A DNA stretch of 64,000 bases, from positions 4,269,501-4,333,500 of the forward strand of contig CATNEN010000005.1 of assembly GCA_950097015.1 (NCBI GenBank), in the 5' to 3' direction. Positions 11,943-22,697 of this stretch are shown here, in pieces. The notes beneath the pieces were generated by a model. The model was not told the DNA's origin. It was given only the letters and a program-made list of their open reading frames with translations, and searched no databases. Position 1 is the stretch's first letter, and every line of letters starts with the position of its first letter. The stretch is from Macrostomum hystrix (taxonomy: Eukaryota; Platyhelminthes; Macrostomidae). A program made the position numbers and the translations under genes.

Positions 11943-13666
11943 GCTAACAATGTAAAACTTATTAACTAGCTCGCAAAATTCACAGTGATGAGTCTTCTAG
12001 GGGACTTGCACTGCTATGGGACAAGTCGCGTAAATTAGCAGAAGTATATTAATATTTATTTTTTTATGAACTCAATTAATAATAATGAAGATGCAAGTTA
12101 AAATCGCAAGTTGCCTAATATACTTGTAGGACAGAATACAAGAGTCCACTTAGCAACAGAACTCTTGCTTCCAATGCTGCAGTACGAACTACGAGAATAT
12201 ATCTGCAGGCTTAGCTTGCTGGTTTACAAGCTATTTTTGATGGAGAGTTGTAAAATTTGATTCAGATTCGTCCAAACAAACCCTACTATTATACTAAACA
12301 TCTTTCTAAATTTGCAACGAAATTAGCAGTTTAGGTTACTTTAACTTTAGCATTTGATTGACTTGTCTACGTCAAACGAAGTGCAACTTCCTGTTACCAT
12401 TGTTGTAGGGCTATCTTGTCTTGTCGATTACACAAAATTTTAACTATTCTAAGAATCTGGTTTTCATAATTTCGGAGTATTTTAGGTCATAAAATTTAAC
12501 AAAGTATCTTAATATATTTATTCGGCTACTGCGTAGCTTCGGACGGTCCACACTCCGGACTAGAAGGTGTTTCGAGATAGTTAAGGTAGCCGGCCCGGCT
12601 ATCTTACTTAAGGTACTTAAGTAAGTCTTTCTATGTGTTTTTAGAAAACTATACGTCCAACTTAATAAAATAGTCAGGAAACTATCAATATTGAAATCAC
12701 GCTTAGTATAGTAAGATCAGAAAAGAATTATTGACACAGCCTCAGGAAAGAATCAATGATCAGATGTATAGAAACATATTTAAGATAGAAAGAAAGAAAG
12801 TAAACCTAGCCCAGTTGCGCCAGAGGTGCAACCAGCAGCAACGTCACGAGATGCTAATTCTCGAGCTTGTGTACAGCAGCTGTCCGTGGACTAGCAAGGC
12901 ACCACAACTCAACCAAGTTTTTAGTACAATTTTACACTTTGGTTTGAGATTCGAGGCCCCAACCTACAAGTAAAAAAATTCGAAGCTCTACCCAAAGAAG
13001 CTCCCTGTAGTGCAAAGCAATCTGTAAGCCTTGCAAATACGCTTAAGAACATTGTATTTGCATGGCTCACATGCTTCGCGTACACGACGAGGCGTCCGTG
13101 GATCGATACGGCCCAGGAATGGGAGGAAGAAGTTCGGCGAGCGTTCGCTGGGGAGCGTGTGCGTGTGGGACAAAGAAACAGCTGCCCCTGTGTCAGCAAT
13201 CTCCCAGCGTTTCTCCCTCTCTCCCCATTCTGTCTCTGTTGTGCGCGCTGCTTGAATTTAAATACACTGGAAGCGAGAGGCAGAGCTACGCTGCCGCTTT
13301 TCATGTGACTCCGGAGTCCACACAGAAACGGGCCTCTGGCCCGTGGAGCGTTTATCTCTCTGTTGCTGTGGCAGAAGGTAACAGGAAGCCAAAACTTTCC
13401 TGTTATACAATCCATCTAGTTTAAATGTAGCTTTTACGAAGTCAAGCTTTAGCTGAAACGAAGCTATTTGAAGAATACGAGGCAGGCAGCTCGTATTAGG
13501 CAGCTTTTCAGTTATTTCGGCAAATCTGGCTCATGTAGATACTGCGAGGCAAAGTTCTCGACTTTCCGAAATTATTTCGCTCTTGCTGTCGTTTAGATTT
13601 GTCGTGTTCAATTTCTCCGGTGTTGTTCCACGATTTCTGACGATGGGACTCAGAGAGTTTTATATG
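11943..13666. other. Intergenic stretch with a GC-rich patch
   Basis: AT-rich DNA up to about 12,900, with a palindromic patch at 12,590-12,625 (GCCGGCCCGGC, then TTAAGGTACTTAAG). A GC-rich patch follows at 13,080-13,340. Frames there are long by chance in GC-rich sequence; no domain or coherent exon structure was found. Confidence 0.35.
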
Positions 13667-13674
13667 TGAGGAAT

Positions 13675-14601
13675 CAGGGACAACTAAAACCCTCGGGACG
13701 CGAAACGAGCCAATTCATGGCAAAAAATCTGAGGGGCTCGCTTACAAGTATTGTTCTATGGCTTTTTCGAGTCTTCTCTGCTATCAAGCAAATTAAAATT
13801 GCTTTAGCTGCGGCCAGCAGTGAAGCTAAGCTGAACTATATCAAGAGAAGCATTTTTTTTCACTTGATGAAATGCCAAGAAATTGCAGCGCTTTTCCGTG
13901 CTCGTCAAATTACAACTCTGAAGCCGTTCGAACACGGATATTTGCGTTTCCCAGAGATCCACAGGAGCGGGAGCGATGTAGAAAGGCGCTGCCAAATATT
14001 CTCCAGGTAAGAAACCAGATCATTTGCTGTCATTACTGCTGCATAATTCCGCTTCAATTCTGCACGCCAGTCTCGTCCAAACAACTTGAAACCCAAAATT
14101 TATTATTTTAGAGAGTGACTGACAATATGGGCGTGTGCGTAAAGCATTAGACTTATCCTGTCTACAGCAGTTTTATTCTGCACTCTCCTACGTGCGCAAC
14201 TCGCGTGCAGAAGCTGTTTTATGTTATTAAGGACTTTTACTTTCCAACTAAGACACAGTTCAGCATGGACAGTGTGTCCCGTCAAATAGCCAACGTTTTT
14301 TTCAAAGGACTAGTAAGACGCTCGTCAAAACTCCCACCAATACCGACGACATCCCATGATAGATAGCTTCGGAAGTTAGATGCTCAGTAGGTGAAGTTCC
14401 AGCGTTTCCTTTATGTACGAGCTACTGACTGTTTGTCAGCTCACTTGTCACACTTGTAACTCTGACAAGTGCTCTATGAAACGGGGCCCTGATAGCAGAG
14501 AAGACTTGAAAAAGCCTTAGAACAATACTTTTAAGCGAGCCCCTCAGATTTTTTGCTATGAATTGGCTCGTTTCGCGTCCCGAGGGTTTTAGTTGTCCCT
14601 G
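13675..14601. mobile_element. hAT-like DNA transposon, 927 bp, carrying a THAP-type exon
   Basis: The ends are inverted repeats of about 112 bases beginning CAGGGACAACTAAAACCCTC, with few mismatches between arms. A perfect 8-base target duplication, TGAGGAAT, flanks them at 13667-13674 and 14602-14609. An 8-base duplication and CAGGG ends are the hallmarks of the hAT superfamily. The interior carries a THAP-like frame, annotated separately, but no full transposase, so this is a non-autonomous copy. It inserted next to a relic of the receptor family. Confidence 0.9.
13870..14008 (+). pseudogene. THAP-type zinc-finger exon inside the hAT element
   Basis: The frame starts MPRNCSAFPCS and continues to IFAFPRDPQERERCRKALPN, ending at CAG|GTAAGA, a good donor. 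M-P-x-x-C-x-x-x-x-C followed by F-x-F-P-x-D-P is the N-terminal half of the THAP DNA-binding domain known from P-element transposases and many transposon-derived proteins. The second half (C-x-x-H) is not evident in the next exon, and the usual Trp after the basic region is replaced by Cys, so the domain is probably incomplete. Confidence 0.55.
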
Positions 14602-14648
14602 TGAGGAATATTTGTCTTTGTCTTAATTCCAACGCAGACTTTATTTAC

Positions 14649-15008
14649 CTTGCATAATACAAGAATGAGCGCAGCCATAGTGCTCAGAATCGTTCCCAAA
14701 ATGGCAGATGAAGCTGCGTACAGAAAGAAAGACAGAAAATATTTACTAGACATGTTATTTAAGGAGGATAATCCCAATTAGAACAAAATTGGTACCTTCC
14801 CAAACGCCCCGTGGTTGAAGGCAATTAACAGTTTCAATTGTTCCAGCATAAATGTGCCTATTCGTGATACCGCACCGACTCCAAAGATTTCTGCGTTTTA
14901 AAGCAGCTGCGTTTTAAGTTTTAAAGCAGGACAGATTCACAGAATTCGAGGAGTAGCTGGATGACTGCCAAGAGTCGGCGATACTCAATTTCGAAATATT
15001 CAGCGCAC
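14649..15008 (-). pseudogene. Relic of a receptor cluster member (lectin exon fragment plus TM exon)
   Basis: At 14914-15008 a phase-1 exon start reads ALNISKLSIADSWQSSSY, the same start as exon 2 of the intact members, but stops after about 30 codons. At 14649-14713 lies a transmembrane exon with correct borders (acceptor GTACGCAG, donor GTAAAT), reading SSAILGTILSTMAALILVL. All exons between them are missing. It lies directly beside the hAT element at 13675-14601. Confidence 0.75.
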
Positions 15009-15009
15009 C

Positions 15010-17180
15010 TAAAAATGTTTTACATGGGCGCGCCTGTGAATATTCATAGCTTTGTGACGCTCTCGGTGTGGACCCAGGTGGTGAAATAAATAACGACAAA
15101 CACCGCGAAGATGTGTGTAGCGGTAGCACTCAGACAATGACGGTAACAGTAAGCGATGACAAATATTATTATTGGCGACGTTTGCGGGTATAGGTATACA
15201 GACAAGCTCGTGGCGTTATTAGCGTGGGTAACAGAAGAATAAGGTTGAATCCTTTCTTGCACTGTGGTGGGCAACAATTATAAAGTGAGGATAAAAGAGG
15301 CTGGGATACCGGTGGCTACGGCCGGTAACAGGACAGCACTCCCTGACCCCAGTGGAACACTTAAGCGGAAGCGGAAGACGGCGGAAGGAGAGCTAAAAAC
15401 GGAGGGCGATGGCGGAAGGAAGGAAGGAAGGTGGCCCTCGAGCTCCCAGCCAGACAGATACATAAGGAACGGGCTGGGGGTTGGCGCACAAACAGAAGCT
15501 TAATTTTGACCCGGCATAATTTATGCCTCGCCTTACAATTAGCTCGCGCAAAAATGCTAACTATAACAAGAAATCATCGATCGCAGAGTACATAGAGCTT
15601 CCGGTCGCACCGCACAAATTGAGATGGTTTCGTACTCTAACGTTTGCTTAAAGTAGCCAATCAGACATTTTAACAATTGGTGGAAATGAATATTAAATTG
15701 ACAAAATTCCAACATGGGTTAAAATGGCCCTAGTTAGATCCACATTCAATGAAACGTCACAGCTTTTCCAAAAGACTGACCATAATTTCTTAGGATTACT
15801 TACAGTTGCTTATTAAGAGATAAAATTTGCGATTAGCGATAAATAGCGATACATTTATAGCGATAAATAACTCATTATCGCTTATTCGCCTGGATAAAAG
15901 CCTCAAAAAGCACAATTATTCGATAGATTAGCAGACTGTTCCCTTGAGTTCGAAGCAGATATATTCCTTAACAGCTGAAAATATGGTGCCAGTGGTGATG
16001 CCTGTAATACACAATGGCTGTAGCTACCCACTGCTATTAACAGCTAGTCTTATTATACGTTTTCTAGCAAATTTTCACCGAACTGTTTCCTTTGAGTCCA
16101 ATTGTATACATTGCTAGTCTCTTGAAACTAAATGACAACAATAAACCTGAATTCTATTTTGAAATAATGTTCAAGTGCTATAATACAAACGGAATAGCTA
16201 TAATTATGACAATTTGTTTTGTACATCGTTGATTATCTCATTCATGTACAAAATTACTATTCAGTTTCAAATTTTCACTCACGAAATTGCTTAAAAAACT
16301 ATAAAAACTCTGATTCTTTCGTTTTTATTTCTTGGCTGATTAAATTATGGCATCAAAATTAAAGTGACATTTTCATTATAATGTACAAAGGTGCCCCTTT
16401 CACCCTGGCGTCGCTGCATCTGTTTCAGCCACCCTGATACAGTGATACTATGAACAAGCTCCAAGCAGGGTTGCACAGCTATGCAACCCCTCAGTGGCAC
16501 CCGCTGATGATTGGTAGCTGGTTTGTGCTCCGATTGGCCAACGTCCAAATAAATTTTGAGTACAATTACACTCAAATGGATCCAGCTTGGACACATCAAA
16601 TTCAATGGACTAATATGATTATTATTTAGAGCTGATTCTCATCGACTTTGAGAGACGTTTGGTAGATAAGAAATAAACAAATAAGCAAAGCGGGTGAGTT
16701 TAGTCGAAAAAAGTGTTTGTTGTCTAAACAAAGCTTTATTAATTAATGTTAACGGAAATATTTTCTCTCGTGAAAAATTATAATTTTTAATTCTATATTT
16801 TGTATTTTTGTTAATGTGTGATACCATGATATAATAGTTTTCGATGTATTTATAATCAAGCAAATTTATTTTATTTAAGCGATAGCGACCGAGCTAAATT
16901 TGTTTTACGCAGTTGCATCGCAACGAGCAACAAATTATTTTGTGCAGGAGTATGCACGATAAACAATTGACTGTAAATAATGAAAGCTTTTCCAAACATC
17001 AATAACGAATCATGCAGGCTACACCATATCAACCATGTACAAAATACCAAGTATCAAAATGACGGGAATATTATTTGCAAGAGGGCTTCGTTGGCACTGG
17101 CACATACTATGACATACTAGCACATACAATTTGTTGACAGTAGACCGACAGCCGGCGACAGGGAAAGACAAGCTCCGAAG
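15010..17180. other. Intergenic stretch, no gene seen
   Basis: Contains a purine-rich patch at about 15,350-15,440 (GGAAGGAAGGAAGG type) and otherwise AT-rich sequence. No supported exon, RNA gene or named repeat. Confidence 0.4.
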
Positions 17181-17186
17181 ACTTAC

Positions 17187-17300
17187 GAGTATGTGAATGT
17201 GACTTTGCCGCGAAATCATGGACTTTGGTTCAAGAAGCAACGGATTAGCCTCTGTAACCACACACCCCACCCAAAATAGGATGCCAGTTAGTATTCGCAT
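17187..17300 (-). other. Possible signal-peptide exon of an unknown gene
   Basis: The frame starts MRILTGILFWVGCVVTEANP, a plausible signal peptide, and reaches CTC|GTAAGT, a perfect donor, after 38 codons in phase 0. The receptor family uses phase 1 at this place, so it is probably not a family exon. It lies just downstream of member 3 and upstream, on the minus strand, of the relic at 14.6-15.0 kb. No downstream exon could be linked. Confidence 0.3.
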
Positions 17301-17516
17301 AAAATTTGAAATATTAGATAGAAGGATAAATTATGTAAATTTAAGAACGAAAATGTAAATTCTTTGACTATACTGTGTTAAAGTGGGATTTAGAAAGTAA
17401 ATTTCCAGTTATTTATTCAATACGAAGCTATTTTAAAACTGAACTGCCATGCAGTGTCGCGTTGGATACAAGCGATTCAGGGATACAAACATGACTTAAT
17501 TGCGCAGATCGTCCGT

Positions 17517-19606
17517 TTACTCGAGAGACCCTGCAGCTAGTTCGGATGAAGCTTGTTCTGTCGGCGAGTAGCGTAACCGGCGCTTATTCTGAAATTTACA
17601 AACACATTTAGTTACTTTGCGTAACAGGCAGACTTAGAAGGTTTGGAACTACTGTAGTTGTCTTGCCTTTATCATTGTTATTGTAGCAAAGGCTACTGAG
17701 ATGATAGCTACGGCAGCGAGAATAAGAACTGTGCTTGCCAGCGCAATGGCATGCGATTTATTAGGATACTCTGCAAATTCAAGGGACAATTATCGCGTTG
17801 TTTAGAAAAGAAAGTTTAATAAAAAAGTCTTGAAAAAAAAAACTTTACCATAGAAACAAAATTCGCGATTTAGATGCAGACTTTTAACAATGGACACACT
17901 CCAAAGTTCATGGTCATTTAGACCAGAAGAAGCTGCAGTGCAATTAACGGTTAGGTTGGCTACAGCGCCACAGGTTTTGCATGACCAAAAAGAACGGATT
18001 GAGCTCTGTTTTGAGTCACTTAAGCTGTATTCTTTTCGAATAAGTTCAAGCCCTAAATCAATTGCTCTACAAAAGTGCGTCGGTTCTGGTTCTGCCGCAG
18101 ACGACTCGAAAGCCAGCGTTGGTGACCGTCCGGCGCACAGGTTCATTTGATAATCGATTTTCAATTCGGCAGGCGGAGCTGAAAAAAAATAGTAATATTA
18201 CTTACCGCAGAAGGGCTGTTGGTACTTGAATGGACATTGTCAACTTACATTCAATAACGAGACTTCTGGTGCTGACAGCAACGTCGTCATCAATTCTGCA
18301 AGTGTACTCACCGGCATGCGACTCATTCACATGATTAATCACGTAAACTTGATTAGCGGTTGCTAGTGTCTGATTCCTACTAGGCCGAGTTAGTTTGATT
18401 CGTGACTTATCGATGTTTAAGCATTTCGAAGCGCATCTCAGAGTCACCGTTTCATTCTTTCTGATGATCGATCTGGGTTCGATTTCCACTGGTAAAATGG
18501 TTTGAAAAAAACACATTTAGTTGAGTTAAAGTTACATTTTTACGATGTGTTGTTTTACCCGCCAAGAAATGCTTTGACCAATGCGATGCATTACTTACCA
18601 GATAGTGACACATTCCACAGCATGTCACGAAAGCTCATGTAATGGTCCAGTTTATTCGCTCCTTCGGTAATTGACTTTCGAAAAGCAACCATCTGGGTAT
18701 AGTGTTTCGAATGTATTTTTTTATGTTTGTCTATGCGATGCAAATCATAGTTTAACACAAACCTAATGGCTACATTGTGCATAACTGATTTTGATTCTCT
18801 ACAGCATTCACTTTAAACATGCTATTCCCATCAGCTTATTTGGTGGCTAAATATCACTTGGCTGTCAGACGCGTCCCTTTGTTTGTTATATTGTTAAGTA
18901 ATTAACTTAGCTTCAGATGCTAAACTCACCTTTGTTAAGCCTCCACAATCGACAAAGAACCATCCGCTGTTTCTGTTGCCAGTTTTTCCACAAAATCTCC
19001 ACTTGTACTTGTCACCATCAAATATAGAGCTAATAGTTTTTGACTCGCAAGAATTCGAGCCAAAGTCAACATTCGATTGCGTAATCCAAATTTCGATGTT
19101 CTGCGCATGGCTTGTGTAACTAATATTATCGACCTCTGAGAACAAGGTTTAGACCGATCTGTTTAGCTACAGGCAGTAAATGAATGCAAGTTCAAAGAAG
19201 GCCAGACTTACCTCCATGCGTGATGTACAGCCTGTTTAACCAAATAGTACTTGGGATAAGCATAATCAGCCAGTGATAGCCGTTGTCTGCAGCAGCAAGC
19301 CCAAAGCCTGAGTGGAAATAGAATTGAGTCTCGGGGTTGCCAAGTCCGCAGTACTTTTCACCTGATGAGCTCCTGAAGCTTGACGACTGCCATGTTCTAG
19401 TCAAATTTGATCTCAAAATAGACTTTAAGCCTGAATGAAACGAAGTTAATTTGAGAAAAACCATTTTAACATTTTTCACTGGCGTCTACTCGTAATAAAA
19501 TAGTGAGAAAAATTTACGACTTACATTGCGAAGCATTCGCTTGATGCACACAATGGGTAATAATGGTGAATAAAAGAAGTGCATGCTTTGCTGTTACAAA
19601 AACCAT
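17517..19606 (-). CDS. Receptor cluster member 3: lectin-like, Ig, Cys module, TM, short tail (448 aa)
   Basis: Exons: 19525-19606, 19212-19430, 18930-19135, 18599-18692, 18249-18488, 17849-18178, 17667-17770, 17517-17588; 449 codons with the stop. Signal peptide 1-27; galactose-binding-like domain about 28-200 (TWQSSSF, GYHWLIML, AQNIEIW, FCGKT, MSFRDMLW); Ig domain about 200-280 (ESHAGEYTCRIDDD); Cys module 281-390 (FWSCKTC, TVNCTA); transmembrane helix in 391-425. The tail is only 23 residues, with a single Tyr (RYSPTE) and no ITSM, unlike members 2, 5 and 6. The TM-to-tail intron has a GC donor (AAAG|GCAAGA). A short-tailed member beside long-tailed ITSM members recalls paired receptors in other animals, but that comparison is inference. 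Confidence 0.84.
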
Positions 19607-19609
19607 AGC

Positions 19610-20880
19610 GGCTCTGACTGGAAAGAAATTCCTTTTGAAATGAAAGAAAAGCCTTTGAACAGAATGACAGAAATAAATTGTGCAAATCGCTTTTAAATTT
19701 CTAAGCCTTTTAAAGACCTTCCAAATTGTCGCGTGGCACATTATCAATGTAGCACAATGCAAGTGGTGAAATAAACAGTTAAGCATTGAGGCGGTGTTTA
19801 CACTGAGGATAGTCCGGCGCGAAAATTTCTGTCAGAAGATGTAGGCAGAAAATTATATTGGCGAGACTTACTATTACTTCCTTTGCTATGTTTGAATACA
19901 TTATTGTCACTTGTTGATAGAAGTGACAATTTATAAAATTTGACTAAAGTCTGGAACCAGCATAGGCCTGTCGCTTTGTTGCTTTTGCATTGACTAAATA
20001 TCCTAGTCGGATTATGCTTTTAAAATTAAGTTTCGAACTGTTTGGTTTCCTGTTACAAAAGAAAATTTCATTTCCAGGAAGCAAGATTATTTATACCGCA
20101 AAATTCTGCGTTTGTGTCGTGCGCTGAAATAAAATTTTGTATGTATAAATGAATGATCGCGCCGATTAGTAACAGTAGAAAGATCTACGGTTTATATCAA
20201 ATAAAGATTTTTCTGTATCTACAAAAATATTCAGCTAATCGCCTTGAAAACTCGCTTAAACTTATAAACAGGCTAAAATTTTCCGCTCAATCCGATTAAA
20301 CAACTTCCACTTTAAACAATTCGGTTTGGGAGCCATCGTGAAGTATTTGAAATACCCCAGGTCTTTCCCCAGGGGGAAAATAGTGTGGTCTTTGTACTGC
20401 TAAAATAATTTTATTTAAAGCTGGCTTTATATAATTTAATGAACAAAAAAATCAGCAGCTGCTCCAGAAGCTAAGTCTTCGCAATAAGTACAACCTTCCA
20501 GCGATTCGCTTAATTTTAGGACTTCAGACAGCCCCGGGCCAAATGAGACGGCCCCATGGCCAGCCCCCATACTCAGTGACACCATTCTGCGGAAGGTGCA
20601 GCTTCAGCAATTTCGACAGGGAGTATGTTTTTCTTCTTTCGTGAACCCTTTCAGTCACAGAATCAAACAACCTTATTGCTTCGAGGTAGCCAAGTTTGAG
20701 GCTCAACTAGGCCTCTTTTGGGAATACGAAAGAAATGTTTTTCGACTTCTTAATAAGGTAGGCAATCGCTCGTCCTTGCGACTGTAGTGTCGGCATGTTT
20801 ATTTTATAATGCGTATAGTTCTTTTTGAAGTAACTTATTCGCACACGTCAATATTAATGAATTATTAAAATGTATGTTAT
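19610..20880. other. Intergenic stretch with a diverged repeat motif
   Basis: No gene seen. Positions about 20,345-20,385 (GTATTTGAAATACCCCAGGT, CTTTCCCCAGGGG) are matched at about 24,787-24,825, so both lie in diverged copies of one unnamed repeat. Confidence 0.4.
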
Positions 20881-20881
20881 A

Positions 20882-21520
20882 GGGTTGTTTGTACATGCGC
20901 GCCCAGCCAGGCCTACGCACGCGATCGGCCGGTCACCCTGCTCTACAGCCAAGGCATCAGACTAACCCCGGTCTGGTGGGCCCAGCCAATAGGAGGGCGG
21001 CTAGTCAAATTGATGCGACCCGACTTAAGTGCGATACCCCGGGCCGGGCCAATCAGCACCCAGTTCGTTAACCGGCAGGGTCGACCTGGCGGAAGAACAA
21101 GCGGCGCGGCCGGCACCCAGGCTTTGATGATGGCTGGGGCGGGCGCTTGACTATATAACTGACTATTGCGTTGTCATTTTGTTCTATCGTCGTGTCTTTT
21201 CGTGTTGTGTCGTGTTGTTTCGTTGCAATCGTTCTTTTCCGCGTTGTTACGCATCCTAGCAATAGATACCGGGACAGGTAAACCGGTCAAACTAGCTAGT
21301 CGAAGAAAACCCCACACTCAATCCCACGTGCTGAGCTCGGCACGTCTGGCCAACTGCTGACGGAGTGTTAGACAGGGATTGGCAAGCACGGAAGTACTCT
21401 CCATATCGCCGACAATCATCGGTGGGACGCCGTCGAATAGGCATTAGGTGTGGCACGATAGAACTATCGTTGTGCCATAGTGCGGAAGTGCTTGCTGGTC
21501 GCCTCGGTTTTAGACTAGGG
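20882..21520 (+). other. GC-rich LTR-like or promoter-like segment
   Basis: GC-rich island with CCAAT-like boxes (AGCCAATAGGAGGG, GGGCCAATCAGC), a TATA-like GACTATATAACTG at about 21,150, a T/G-rich leader after it, and a hairpin at 21,451-21,478 (GTGGCACGATAG / CTATCGTTGTGCCA). This is the layout of a retrotransposon LTR or a polymerase II promoter. No second LTR, coding region or target duplication was found, so the call is tentative. Confidence 0.3.
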
Positions 21521-21524
21521 ACTT

Positions 21525-22690
21525 TGGGTTAGGTTTCGTGTTATTTGTCTTGTTTTGTCATATGGACTTTCTGTTTTGTCTAGGAGTTATTTGTGTTAAT
21601 TGTCATGTTATTTTCGCGAGTCTTGTTATTGTCCAGAGCGTTATCGAGTAGAGTTCGTGTTGTTCTTGTGCTGAGGTTATTGAGATTTTTTGTTAGTAAA
21701 TTACCAGTGCGAATTGTGAATTTAATATTGAATGAAGTACAGTACCTGGAAGGGGACGGAAAGAGCGCTGCCAGGGGAATTAATCATTCATAGCTTTCAC
21801 TTTTTAACTAATTAACACTTGAATATCAGCTGTTTAGCTTGGACTTTTGAATCGTCTTGTCTTCGTTATTTTCGAGTTACGGCAATAGAATCTCTCGCAA
21901 AGAGTAGGACACCCGACCTCATTAAGGAATCTCAACGCAAAGAGAGACCTAAGTCAAAATATCACACGACGAAAAGCCATGAAGCTGTTGTGTTACCTGC
22001 TCTGCATAGCTGTTTAGAGCGGCGAGTTCACATTAAAGTAGAATCTGTTGTCTATGGTTCATACAGTCTGCCTTCGGAGCCTATTAACATAATTTAATGG
22101 CCCCCGACAATCGGATTTCATTTAAAATAACCGCCGAGTAATTTCATTATAGTCTATGGCAAAACCATGTTAAAACGTATCAACCATGACAATCTGAGAA
22201 TTAAATATAATAATGCCCCAGATTCGTTGTCTATGGCTTAGGCCAGTCATCGGACACTGGACACAGTTTTTTTACTCTCCTCAGAAGATTATCTTATACT
22301 TCAGCTAGTACCAGCGAACCGAATGATATTTCAAACCAGGATCTACATAATATCGCTGAAAACTATCAGAGGCTCGGGTTAAGTCAGTTGGCTGATAACA
22401 TAAGATGCGCATTTTAGTTTAGCAAGGTGCATTACAAAACGAATTACATCTGTCGTCACTAACGGTACGCACTATGTGTGTTTATTTTATTAACGGATTT
22501 CGAAAGCGCATAAATGGGCATCAAATCAAACAATTATAGATTGCAGCATGAATAAGCAGGAAAAACTGTCGATTAGTGGTTAAAAACTGTTTAATCAGAA
22601 AAGTTCAAATTTAGAAGTCTTTAATCATTAGTATTATTTTTCAAATGTGACGAAAACAGTATTTTAGGTGATTTGGAATATGTTGATAAT
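21525..22690. other. Intergenic stretch, no gene seen
   Basis: T/G-rich then AT-rich sequence without a supported gene. The frame at 21,819-22,097 lacks any recognisable domain. Confidence 0.35.
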
Positions 22691-22697
22691 TTTTTTT

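Noticed and set aside
12921-13424. 164-codon minus-strand frame and 120-codon plus-strand frame
   Set aside because: Overlapping frames in a GC-rich patch, no domain, no splice context, and the two strands are equally open.
16345-16605. 86-codon minus-strand frame
   Set aside because: No signal peptide, domain or splice support; probably chance.
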